Assembly: GCA_937901285.1 (NCBI GenBank)
Contig: CALCHI010000240.1
Location: forward strand, 1 to 50,999
Direction: 5' to 3'
Source of the DNA: UBA8437 sp003445035
GTDB taxonomy: Bacteria > Planctomycetota > Planctomycetia > Planctomycetales > Planctomycetaceae
Length of the DNA: 50,999 bases
Both the position numbers and the translations under genes were made by a program. Below the pieces are notes generated by a model. The model made no database searches. It saw nothing but the letters and a program-made list of their open reading frames with translations, and had not been told where the DNA came from. Below, piece after piece: positions 8,335 through 16,519 of this stretch (positions within the stretch are counted from its first letter, which is position 1; every line of letters starts with the position of its first letter).

Positions 8335-11019
8335 TCAGCGAGGGCTGGCTCGAACCGGCGACTGCGTGCCGCCCAGGCGTCCTCCGTCCTGTTTCAGCGA
8401 TGTGCCGAGGTGATCAAACAACTCGTCTCCGGAAACGTGGCCATCGGCATCCTTGTCGGCCAAACCGCGGAAGCCGGTGGCGATGTGCCAGGCGAACAGG
8501 CCATGCCGTCTCTGTGGATCGACCAGCCCCTTTTGTCCATCACCGCAACTGGCGATCACCGTCGTGGTTTTGAGCCGTTTGCCGAGAGTTTCCAGCAGGG
8601 CGACGCCGTCGGGCTGCCGTTGCAGATCGCGACCGCTGCCGGCGTGTGTCACGTCGAGCAGCCAGATCTTTTCGGCTCCCCGGCTCGATTCGATCTGGTC
8701 GGCCAGCCAGTCCATCGACACACCGGTTTCGGCCATGTTCTCCCAGTCGAATCCACGAGGGGCCAGCCACAGCCGATCGTCGTCACCGCGGTAGACGTGG
8801 CCGGTGGTGTAGACGACCAACTCGGCACGGCCTCGCAATTCCCCCAGGAATCCGGTCACCTGCTTCTGGAGTTCGGCTCGGGGGGTGTCATTGAGCAGCT
8901 TCGCATGACTGCCGTCGGTGGGGACGCGGTAGAACCGCTCCAGGTGGTTGGCAACCAGTTTCAGGTCACCGCTGGCAAATGGCAGGGGGGTCAGCGACTT
9001 GTCCCGGTAGCGGCTGGTGCCGACCAACAGGGCCCAGCGATGGGGGTAAGCCCCTCGCTCGGCGGCCACCAGCAACGTTCGGCCGCCGTCGGGCTCGGCC
9101 GAAATCCACACGGTGTCGTCGGGTCTCAGGTCGCCCAGTTGCGACGGGTGGCTGTTGAGGAACACCGAGGCCTCCTTGTCAACCGACAGGTTGACGGTGC
9201 CGCCGGAGGACTTGACGGCCAGGCGACCAGGGGAGACATCTATCGAATTGATGGCACCGCGGATCATCGGTTGCCGGGCCTGGATGACGGTGACCGATGA
9301 GATGGTCCTGTCGTGATCGATGGCCACCAGCATGTTTTGCTCGATCGACTTCAGCGTCCAGGAGGCTCGTTCGGCGGCCGACGCCCCCCGTCCGGTCAGG
9401 GTGGCGTTGTCGGCCAGCGTCCACGACTGGTAGCCGGGGCTGCTGGATCCCTGTTGCAGTTGCAGGGTCAGTCGCCGCTTGGCCGCATCGATCCGGTTGA
9501 CCAGTCCCACGGTTTTCATCGTTCGCCGGATGTCGACCTGGGTGGCCAGCCGCGACCCGCTGCCACCAGAATCGAGGACGTGGACCGCTGTGATTTGGTC
9601 GCCGGGGGTAATATCGGCAACGTCGCCGGTTTTGCCGTTGAGTCTCATCCGAGTCCCGTCACCGATTCTCAACCCGATATCGTCGCGGTCGTCACCGGCC
9701 TGCGGGGAGAGAACCAGCCGTGAGGCGGGGACATCAACTCCACCGACCACGCCTTCGTGCGTCGTTGCTGGTGCCACGATCAACTCGACCACCCGCGACG
9801 GCTCCTCGGCGGTCCGTTTCAATTCGAGCCGATCGCCGGGCGAGAGGTCGGCCAGGGCCCCGTGTTCCTTGTCGTTACTGTTTCGCGTGATCACCACGTG
9901 CACGCCGTCATCCAGGCGAACGTCGCTGGAGATGCCGGTCGTCATGTTCCGGACCCGCAACCGGTGGCCGTCGTCGATGATCTCCTCAAGCACGACCACG
10001 TCGGCAACGGTGTCGCCGTCCCGAGGAGCCGGTGCCGGTCCGCCGCTGGGGAGGAAGACCATCAGCAGCGAGAGCAAGACCGACACGCAGGCGGCGGCAA
10101 TGGCCAGCGTCCGGCGTCGATTGGGAGGTTCGGCGGCCGTGGTGTCCCTGTCCGCCTCGGCCGCATCTCCGGAGCCGTCCTTGCGGATGATTTTCACGTC
10201 GATGTTGAGGTCCGAGAGGGCGTCTTCGGCCGATTCGTATCTCCGCGACTTGTCCTTTTCTGTCAGTTTCTGGATGACCTTTGCCAGGTCCTCGGGAACT
10301 CCCTCCAGGACTTCGCTGATCCGGGGCAGTCGACGGTCCGGTGCCGCGTGCCATTCGATCCACGGGTCTTCCCCGGTGACGTCACTCCGGAGGGCCCCCA
10401 GTCCCAGGGCGAGTTCTTCGAACGGCGGACCGCACATCAGCTCGTAGGCGGAAAACCCGAGCGAGTAGAGATCACTGCTGGCATCGACTTCGCCGAAGTC
10501 CTCCGACACGACCTCCGGTGCGATGTAACGGGTGGCCCCCTTGAGCAGCGTTCCGTCCTGGTCGCTGACCCGGCGGGAGAGACCGAAATCGCCGATTTTG
10601 ATTCGTCGGCGGGCGTCGATCATCATGTTCGACGGCTTGACGTCTCCGTGGACAATTCCGCGACTGTGCAGGTAGTGCAGGGCTCTCAGGCAATGAGCCA
10701 GGGTGGTCTTGAGAGCTCGCAGATCCATCTGTCTGCCGGCCAATCGCTCGGCCAGCGTGGCCTGCATCAGTTCCATCACCAGCCAACCCCGTTTGCGGTC
10801 GATGTCGTAGATCGTGACGACGTTGGGGTGCTGCAGCGATGCCAGCAGCTGGGCTTCCTGCCAGTAGCGGTCCAGTTGCAGGGTTCCGCCGAGGAACTCG
10901 TCACGGATCTGCTTGACGGCGACCTCGCGGCCCAATTCCCGGTCGCGGGCCCGGTAGACGGTCGTGTAGCGTCCGGTCCCGACGGTTTCGAGCTGTTCGT
11001 ATCGGGTTTCGCCGGCCAC
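8335..11019 (-). CDS. Transmembrane Ser/Thr kinase with C-terminal caspase-like domain
   Basis: The 894-residue protein starts at GTG 11019 after GAGGA. Residues 7-265 form a Hanks-type kinase: glycine loop VGTGRYTTV, lysine K36, alphaC Glu near 55, HGD catalytic loop with D126 and N131 (HGD, not HRD), and DFG at 144-146. One transmembrane segment follows near 303-325 (LAIAAACVSVLLSLLMVF). Residues about 335-655 are beta-rich repeats ending in L-x-x-GD-type turns, similar to DUF5666-like repeats. Residues 662-894 form a caspase/peptidase C14-like domain (WALLVGTSRYRD...). Its His is at 741 (YTTGH), but the DACHSG motif is DVTHAG, placing Thr791 at the Cys position. An EF-hand-like loop lies at 855-866 (DKDADGHVSGDE). 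It ends the Tad block; the kinase should be cytosolic and the caspase-like part external. Confidence 0.92.
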   Translation of the reverse strand: MAGETRYEQLETVGTGRYTTVYRARDRELGREVAVKQIRDEFLGGTLQLDRYWQEAQLLASLQHPNVVTIYDIDRKRGWLVMELMQATLAERLAGRQMDLRALKTTLAHCLRALHYLHSRGIVHGDVKPSNMMIDARRRIKIGDFGLSRRVSDQDGTLLKGATRYIAPEVVSEDFGEVDASSDLYSLGFSAYELMCGPPFEELALGLGALRSDVTGEDPWIEWHAAPDRRLPRISEVLEGVPEDLAKVIQKLTEKDKSRRYESAEDALSDLNIDVKIIRKDGSGDAAEADRDTTAAEPPNRRRTLAIAAACVSVLLSLLMVFLPSGGPAPAPRDGDTVADVVVLEEIIDDGHRLRVRNMTTGISSDVRLDDGVHVVITRNSNDKEHGALADLSPGDRLELKRTAEEPSRVVELIVAPATTHEGVVGGVDVPASRLVLSPQAGDDRDDIGLRIGDGTRMRLNGKTGDVADITPGDQITAVHVLDSGGSGSRLATQVDIRRTMKTVGLVNRIDAAKRRLTLQLQQGSSSPGYQSWTLADNATLTGRGASAAERASWTLKSIEQNMLVAIDHDRTISSVTVIQARQPMIRGAINSIDVSPGRLAVKSSGGTVNLSVDKEASVFLNSHPSQLGDLRPDDTVWISAEPDGGRTLLVAAERGAYPHRWALLVGTSRYRDKSLTPLPFASGDLKLVANHLERFYRVPTDGSHAKLLNDTPRAELQKQVTGFLGELRGRAELVVYTTGHVYRGDDDRLWLAPRGFDWENMAETGVSMDWLADQIESSRGAEKIWLLDVTHAGSGRDLQRQPDGVALLETLGKRLKTTTVIASCGDGQKGLVDPQRRHGLFAWHIATGFRGLADKDADGHVSGDELFDHLGTSLKQDGGRLGGTQSPVRASPR

Positions 11020-11040
11020 CGCGTCGGTCCTCAGGGCAAT

Positions 11041-11057
11041 CCTCCCGGATCGGGAGG
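11041..11057. other. Hairpin between FHA gene and kinase gene
   Basis: A perfect 7-bp inverted repeat, CCTCCCG and CGGGAGG around a 3-base loop, sits in the 101-bp gap between the FHA gene (stop 11121) and the kinase gene (start 11019). There is no T-run on the minus-strand side, so it is not a standard intrinsic terminator. It might slow read-through or stabilise mRNA ends in the Tad transcript; that is inference. Confidence 0.4.
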
Positions 11058-11120
11058 GCGGTCCGATTATGTCCCCATCGGGGCGGTGGCGGAAGGGAAG
11101 GCGTTGGGATCAGGCCCGGT

Positions 11121-12017
11121 TCAGGGCCCCTTCAACGTTGCGATCGACTTCCGCAATTGCTTGTCCCGGCTCACGTCGCCGGTCAGGCCCGTTGTGCCGA
11201 GGTCTTCGGCGTTGAGCAGTTTCAACAACCGGTCATAAGCCTGTTGTTCGCCGGCTCGATCGGATCGGGCGGCCGACGTCAGTGCGTCACGGACCAGCAG
11301 TCGCCAGCCCGCCTCGGCCCGGTTCTTCTTGGGCTGGGAATCGTTGAGCATCTGCTTGAGATTCTGTCGTTCGGTTCGGCGGTCGTCGCTGGTCGCACGA
11401 TTGCCGGGGCCCTCGACCACCAGCAGCAGAACCGTGGAGGCCACGCTGGCCGCCAGCAGCAGGGAGAGCATCAACGAGTTGGAACGGCGGGTTTTCTGCT
11501 CCGACTGCCCGCCGGTGAGTTCCTCGTCCAGGCTCAACTCCGGAAGCTGCCCGTCTTCGCCCAGTTGCACCCGGGATTCGCCTTCGGCGTTGGTGACGAA
11601 CTTGGCCAGTTGTCTCTTGCGTCGTCGTCCCTTCCGGCCACGTCGTTTCTCCTTGCCCGACCGCTTGGCCGGTTCTTCGGTCTCCTCTCCGCCATTCCCG
11701 TTTTCGTCGTCGGTGGCCATGGCGAAGTGGAGGCTGGTGCGATCCCCCAGCACGATGTCGGCTTCTCCGGGCAGCCAGACCCACCGCTGGGGGGGGATCG
11801 GGCTGCCGTCGATGGAGACGGCGTCGGGTAACGGGGTGAAGATGGCGTAGCGGCCGTTGCGGAGAACGATGCTGGCGTGGTGATCCGCCAGGTTGGCGTC
11901 CTCGAGCACCACCTGGTTGCTCTCGGCGCGACCGATGTGCACCAGCTCGGTCTCGAGCTCGAACAACTGACCGCGTGCCGGACCGCGGGTGATGGTGATG
12001 GTTGCCGGTTCACTCAT
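11121..12017 (-). CDS. Membrane FHA-domain protein of the Tad block
   Basis: The 298-residue protein carries an N-terminal FHA domain (about residues 8-98: ITRGPARGQLFEL, HIGRAESNQVVL, then ASIVLRNGRYAIF). FHA domains bind phosphothreonine peptides. The GR motif and the His of the SxxH motif are present, but the Ser position reads Ala (LADHHASI), so binding may be weak. A strongly basic linker follows (near 119-137, KEKRRGRKGRRRKRQ). One transmembrane segment lies near 183-203 (LMLSLLLAASVASTVLLLVV), and the C-terminal 95 residues are charged and helical. The topology puts FHA in the cytosol. The gene sits between tadC (19-bp gap) and the Ser/Thr kinase gene, making the kinase a likely partner. 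Confidence 0.88.
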   Translation of the reverse strand: MSEPATITITRGPARGQLFELETELVHIGRAESNQVVLEDANLADHHASIVLRNGRYAIFTPLPDAVSIDGSPIPPQRWVWLPGEADIVLGDRTSLHFAMATDDENGNGGEETEEPAKRSGKEKRRGRKGRRRKRQLAKFVTNAEGESRVQLGEDGQLPELSLDEELTGGQSEQKTRRSNSLMLSLLLAASVASTVLLLVVEGPGNRATSDDRRTERQNLKQMLNDSQPKKNRAEAGWRLLVRDALTSAARSDRAGEQQAYDRLLKLLNAEDLGTTGLTGDVSRDKQLRKSIATLKGP

Positions 12018-12036
12018 GGGACAATTCTACCCGCGG

Positions 12037-12972
12037 CTACTCCATCAGGTCGACATAGATGAAACTGAGCACGAAGGGGCCGAGGATGATCAGCACGGTG
12101 GCAGCCATCACCAGCACGCTGGGCAGCAGCATCTTCACCCCGGCTTCACCGGCGATGGTCTCGGCCCGCTGCGTCCGCTTGATTCGCAGCACGTCGGCCT
12201 GGGTTCGGAACAGCCTCGCCAGAGGAGTGCCCAGGGTTTCGCCCTGGATGATCGATCCGATGATGCTGGTCACTTCGGGGTCGTCCAGCCGGTCTCGCAT
12301 CGCCTCGAGTGCCCCGATACGGCTCTTGCCCATGTTGATCTCCGAGAGCACACGGCCGAATTCCACTCCAACCGGATGATCACGAAACTCCGCCACGGAT
12401 TCCTCGAGCGATTGCAGAAACGTCGCTCCCGCTTCCATCAAAAGCGTCAGCAGGTCCAGCAGGAACGGCAACCGCTGCTTGATGCGGAACAGTCTCAGGG
12501 CGGCCTTCTGTGCCAGTCGACGGCGGAGTAGCCAGACCGTCGCCGGCCCGGCGATCAGGCCGCCGAGCAGCCCCGGGGGGCCGGCCAGGTCGAGACCGAT
12601 GTAGATGTAGGCGGGCGTCAGCATCGCCGCCAGGATCTGTATCGTGCCGAGATACTCCTGGGGGGTCCAGAAACGGGGCAGGCCGGCAGCATGGATGTCT
12701 CGCAGAATGCCGGGAAGCGAATCGCGGAAAGCGCGACGGTTGATCTGCCCCAGGCCCACCACCAGCGGCTGCAGGAAACGGTAGACCAGGCTCCGACGCC
12801 GCAGCTCGGCAATCCGCAGCTGGTCGTGACGCCACGTGTCGTCACCGTCCGGGTCATCGGCGACGGCACTCTGCACGGCGCGGGCCAGCACAAACAGCCC
12901 TATTGCCAGCATCAGGCAGGCGATCACCTGCAACAGCGGGAAGGGCGAGGATGTGGATTGAGCGAGAAACAC
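12037..12972 (-). CDS. tadC: Tad pilus assembly inner-membrane protein TadC
   Basis: The 311-residue protein is a type II secretion F-domain (GspF-like) inner-membrane platform protein. Hydrophobic segments lie near residues 14-32, in the region 110-150, and at the C-terminus (VLVMAATVLIILGPFVLSFIYV). The cytoplasmic F-domain is marked by RLPFLLDLLTLLMEAGATFLQSLEE and GTPLARLFRTQADVLRIKRTQRAETIA, typical of TadC. The start is GTG 12972, without an obvious ribosome site. It lies 7 bases downstream of tadB. With TadB it forms the platform that couples the CpaF ATPase to pilin extraction. Confidence 0.92.
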   Translation of the reverse strand: MFLAQSTSSPFPLLQVIACLMLAIGLFVLARAVQSAVADDPDGDDTWRHDQLRIAELRRRSLVYRFLQPLVVGLGQINRRAFRDSLPGILRDIHAAGLPRFWTPQEYLGTIQILAAMLTPAYIYIGLDLAGPPGLLGGLIAGPATVWLLRRRLAQKAALRLFRIKQRLPFLLDLLTLLMEAGATFLQSLEESVAEFRDHPVGVEFGRVLSEINMGKSRIGALEAMRDRLDDPEVTSIIGSIIQGETLGTPLARLFRTQADVLRIKRTQRAETIAGEAGVKMLLPSVLVMAATVLIILGPFVLSFIYVDLME

Positions 12973-12979
12973 GGGAGGA

Positions 12980-13825
12980 TCAGATCTCGGGATTGAGGAT
13001 AGCGCGGGCCCAGAAGTAGGCCATGAGGTTCAGGATGAAAGCCAGGCAGAGGATCATCTGGCCGGGGACCTCGGTGAACAGCATCCGGGTGTGAATCGGG
13101 TCGATGAAGTAGTTCATCAACAGGATCACCGGCGGGGCCAGGGCCATGTACAGTGACGATGTGCGGGCCTGGGCGGTTTCGGATCGGACCTTTCGCTCCA
13201 GCCGCTGCAGTTCGCGGACACTGGTGGCGATGCGTTCGACTGTCTCGTTGAGCCGTCCGCCACTCTGGCGGCTGGCCTCCAGCGCCGCGGCGAACAACGC
13301 GAAGTTCTCGCTCTGCAACCGTTCCTTGGCCTCCTTGAGGCACTGTTCGAGGTCCTTGCCGAGCTGGTACTCGCCGACGATCTGCAGGAATTCCTGGCTG
13401 ATCGGCTTGGGACTCTGCCGGGCGAGGATGTCCAGCGCCTGGGCGAGCGAGAGTCCGGCCTTGATGGCATTGGAGAGCGAGACCATGGCGTCAGCCAACT
13501 GGTCCTCGATCAACAGGCGACGTTTCTCGGCCAGTTGCCTGAGTACGTACCATGGCAGGCTGACCAACAACACCGCGGCGGTCACCGCAAATACCAGGGA
13601 GCCGGCGACGATCAGCAGCGAGGCCGCGACGGCCGCGACCAGGATCGACCAGGTCACCAGGTACTTCCTCAGACGGTCGGTCCGCAGTCTCAACCGACGA
13701 AGCTTGTCCTTCAGGTCCTCCTCGACGAAGTCGATCGACTGGGAGTAGGTCGAGCGACCGGCGATGGCCCCGACGGTGACGGCGGCGGCGACCATGCCGC
13801 TGCCGATGATGGCCAGCAAGTCCAT
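12980..13825 (-). CDS. tadB: Tad pilus assembly inner-membrane protein TadB
   Basis: The 281-residue protein has the same F-domain as TadC. An N-terminal hydrophobic segment (LLAIIGSGMVAAAVTVGAIAG), two close segments near 58-95, the cytoplasmic domain near 105-225 (DQLADAMVSLSNAIKAGLSLAQALDILA...SGGRLNETVERIA) and two C-terminal segments are visible. This layout and its place directly after the ATPase gene mark it as TadB. ATG 13825 has AGGAG about 8 bases upstream, and the gap to the ATPase gene is 12 bases. Together with TadC it builds the inner-membrane platform of the Tad machine. Confidence 0.93.
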   Translation of the reverse strand: MDLLAIIGSGMVAAAVTVGAIAGRSTYSQSIDFVEEDLKDKLRRLRLRTDRLRKYLVTWSILVAAVAASLLIVAGSLVFAVTAAVLLVSLPWYVLRQLAEKRRLLIEDQLADAMVSLSNAIKAGLSLAQALDILARQSPKPISQEFLQIVGEYQLGKDLEQCLKEAKERLQSENFALFAAALEASRQSGGRLNETVERIATSVRELQRLERKVRSETAQARTSSLYMALAPPVILLMNYFIDPIHTRMLFTEVPGQMILCLAFILNLMAYFWARAILNPEI

Positions 13826-13837
13826 CGGCGGAGTCTC

Positions 13838-15736
13838 CTAGGCCTGGTCACCGTAGAGGGATTCGAGTTTCAGCAGGTCGCTTTCGACCAGTCGGTCGAT
13901 GAAGCTGGGCATGTAACCGGTCGGAACCAGCCCCGTCTCGCTGCGGGTGCTGAAGATATCGGTCGTCGCCACACATTGTCGCTCGATGTCGTAGCCGGTG
14001 ACCTCCGAGACCTGCGTCACGCCGCGGCGGCCGCCGGGCAATCGGCTGATCTGAACGATGATGTCGATGGCCGAGGCGACCTGTCGCTGGATCGAGATCA
14101 CTGGCAGATCGACGGCCATCAGCACCAGCACCTCGAGACGTTTCAGAACATCTTCGGTGTTGTTGGCGTGGATGGTGGTCATCGAGCCGTCGTGGCCGGT
14201 GTTCATCGCCTGGAGCATGTCGAGTGACTCGGGGCCGCGGCACTCGCCGACGATGATCCGGTCGGGCCGCATCCTCAATGCGTTCTTGACCAGGTCGCGG
14301 ATCGAGTACTCACCGGCGCCCTCGACGTTGGGTGGCCGGGCTTCGAGCGTCACCACGTGTTCCTGGTGCAACTGAAGCTCGCTGGTGTCCTCGATCGTGA
14401 TGATCCGATCCTTGTGCGGGACGAAGCTCGAGAGCACGTTCAGCAACGTGGTCTTGCCGGTGCCGGTCCCGCCGCTGACCAGGACGTTGCGTCGGTCGAT
14501 CACGCAGGCCCGCAGGAACTGGGCCGCGGCGGTGGTGATCGAGTCGAGCTCGATCAGATCGTCCATGGTGAAGCGATAGGCGGGGAACTTGCGGATTGTC
14601 AGGCAGGGGCCGCGGGTGGCCAGCGGGGGGATGATGGCGTTGACCCGCGACCCGTCCGGCAGCCGGGCGTCGACCAGCGGTTGGCTCTTGTCGATCCGAC
14701 GTCCGACCTGTGCCACGATCCGTTCAATGATCGACTCGGTGACCTTGTCCGAGATGAACCGGCGTCCGGAAAGCTCGACCACGCCGTCACGCTCGACGTA
14801 AATCTGGTCGCTCTTGACCACCATGATCTCGGTGATCGTCGGAGCCCGCAGCAGGTCCTGCAGGGGGCCGAAGCCGAAGACGGTGTCCTTGAGATCCTTC
14901 TTCAGCGTTCGCAGGATCAGGTACCGCTTCAGTTCCTGGTGCAGGTGTGGCCGCACACGGGGGAACACGTCGTTCATCCGCGACTCGACCCGGTTGATCC
15001 GTTCGCTGAGATCGCGGCAGCCCTCCAACTCCAGTTGCTCGCGAACGAACCCGACCAGGTGTTCAAGTTCGGTCTCCCGTTCGGGGACCAGCGTCGCCGG
15101 GACGTCGAATTCGTTGGCACCCATTGCCGTGACCGTGTCCCCCATCGGAACCGTGTCGTTCCCACTCTCGAGAATCAATTGGTTGATCATCAGGTCCTGC
15201 AGCAACAGCGACACCACCTCTTCGAGCAACGGGAGGTTCTCGTCGCCGAAAAGATTCAGTTCACGGCAGACATCTTCGATGTTCTCCTCGAGCATCAGGA
15301 TGCTCTCCGTGCCGCCCAACTGGCTGCTCTCCAGTTCGAACAGGTCGAAGCGTTCCAGCAACTGCCGGTGCACTCGGAGTTCGAGGCTGGCCATGATCGA
15401 GCGGAGGTGCGATTCGAGCTGGCTGCGGCTGATCGGGCTGGCCTGCTCGGACTCGAAAGTCAGCGTGAACGGCCAGATGCGGACGGTGTCGCCTGGCGAG
15501 AACTCGCAGCTCTGCCCGCCGAGCACCTCGGTCTCGCCGACGACGCAGCTGTTGATACCAAGGTTTTCGAGGGTCAACAGTCCGTTGTCACGTCGGATGA
15601 CGGCCTGCTGCTTGCCGACCAGCGGGCTCTGCAGCACCACGGTGTTGCCCGTGTCACGGCCGACCCGGATCACCGGGTCGTCGGTTTCGACCAACGACCG
15701 GCGGCTGTCGTGGACCTTGTTGAACCAGACTTTCAT
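13838..15736 (-). CDS. cpaF: FHA-fused CpaF/TadA secretion ATPase
   Basis: The 632-residue protein is longer than usual CpaF/TadA ATPases (about 400-480 residues) because of an N-terminal FHA domain. Residues about 20-95 show the FHA pattern: IRVGRDTGNTVVLQSPLVG, LLTLENLGINSCVVG and GDTVRIWPFTLTFE. The SxxH phosphopeptide motif is degenerate (GKQQ), while the Asn of the NG-type turn seems kept. A helical linker follows, then the ATPase. Walker A is SGGTGTGKTT near 420, an Asp box is ITIEDTSEL, Walker B is RPDRIIVGECRG near 490, and the His box is GSMTTIHANN. The enzyme drives pilin extraction and assembly in the cytosol, docked to TadB and TadC. The fusion suggests control of the motor by phosphothreonine or protein docking. 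Confidence 0.95.
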   Translation of the reverse strand: MKVWFNKVHDSRRSLVETDDPVIRVGRDTGNTVVLQSPLVGKQQAVIRRDNGLLTLENLGINSCVVGETEVLGGQSCEFSPGDTVRIWPFTLTFESEQASPISRSQLESHLRSIMASLELRVHRQLLERFDLFELESSQLGGTESILMLEENIEDVCRELNLFGDENLPLLEEVVSLLLQDLMINQLILESGNDTVPMGDTVTAMGANEFDVPATLVPERETELEHLVGFVREQLELEGCRDLSERINRVESRMNDVFPRVRPHLHQELKRYLILRTLKKDLKDTVFGFGPLQDLLRAPTITEIMVVKSDQIYVERDGVVELSGRRFISDKVTESIIERIVAQVGRRIDKSQPLVDARLPDGSRVNAIIPPLATRGPCLTIRKFPAYRFTMDDLIELDSITTAAAQFLRACVIDRRNVLVSGGTGTGKTTLLNVLSSFVPHKDRIITIEDTSELQLHQEHVVTLEARPPNVEGAGEYSIRDLVKNALRMRPDRIIVGECRGPESLDMLQAMNTGHDGSMTTIHANNTEDVLKRLEVLVLMAVDLPVISIQRQVASAIDIIVQISRLPGGRRGVTQVSEVTGYDIERQCVATTDIFSTRSETGLVPTGYMPSFIDRLVESDLLKLESLYGDQA

Positions 15737-15784
15737 GGGATTTCGAGCGGGGAGTGGAGAGAAGAAAGGGGGGGCGGACCAGGA

Positions 15785-16519
15785 CTAGGGCTTGGTTTTG
15801 TCCCGGCGATGGAGCAGCACCTGGACACCCTGGAAGTTGTTGACTGCCAGGATCCCGGCCAGTGTTTCGGCCTGGGGTTCGAGTTTGCCACCGGGATTTT
15901 CGACCTTCACGGCGACGGCGATCACGTTCTCGGCACCCGAGGCCAGGCCGGCCGCCTGGCGGACGTCGCGTCGGCCCTTGCGATTGCCCAGGGCCAGGAT
16001 CCGGAAGGGGCCGATGATCTTTCCTCCCCCGTCGGTTGGTTGGCTGCGGCTTGCGCCTTCGCCGAATTCCGGGATGCGGAAACTGACCTGGTCACCCGGA
16101 TCGACATGCTGTGGGTTGAACGTCCTGGAATCGACCGGCAACCACATCACTCGCTCGTTTTCGGCGATCAGTTCGTTGATGTCCTTGATGGCCGGGGTGG
16201 TCAGATCCCGGTGCATCACCAGTTCGGCTTCACCCGAAACGGCCAGGTCGCGAGCGGCTTTCTGGCCGATCACCAGGTCCTTCTGGTCCCAGAGAACAGC
16301 AACCTGTGACAACTGGGACTCGTGGCTCTTGGGCATCGAGATCGGCACGAGGTCTTCTGACTGGATCACGTCCCCCCGCTTGACGTCGGCCGGTTGAGAC
16401 ACGCCGACGAATCTGACGAGCTCGACCCGGCTGGCTTCCCGTTCGAGATACAGCCAGTTGCAGACGAAGCCGACGACGCCCAGCGCCACGGCGATCATGA
16501 TGCCCTGTGCACCCTTCAT
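15785..16519 (-). CDS. cpaB: Flp pilus assembly protein CpaB (RcpC)
   Basis: The 244-residue protein begins with a hydrophobic anchor (GIMIAVALGVVGFVCNWLYL) followed by a periplasmic SAF domain near residues 38-105 (SQPADVKRGDVIQSEDLVPISMP...LVIGQKAARDLAVSGE). The C-terminal RcpC domain is marked by RVMWLPVDSRTFNPQHVDPGDQVSF, the usual GD-x-V signature of CpaB. In Tad systems CpaB stabilises or regulates the secretin in the periplasm. Here no secretin gene is present nearby. ATG 16519 has GGGAG upstream and overlaps the stop of the preceding gene by 4 bases (ATGA), so the two are coupled. Confidence 0.9.
   Translation of the reverse strand: MKGAQGIMIAVALGVVGFVCNWLYLEREASRVELVRFVGVSQPADVKRGDVIQSEDLVPISMPKSHESQLSQVAVLWDQKDLVIGQKAARDLAVSGEAELVMHRDLTTPAIKDINELIAENERVMWLPVDSRTFNPQHVDPGDQVSFRIPEFGEGASRSQPTDGGGKIIGPFRILALGNRKGRRDVRQAAGLASGAENVIAVAVKVENPGGKLEPQAETLAGILAVNNFQGVQVLLHRRDKTKP

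Noticed and set aside
14357..16309. 650-codon plus-strand frame opposite cpaF and cpaB
   Set aside because: The minus frame carries intact Walker motifs and CpaB signatures; the plus frame is a high-GC antisense shadow.
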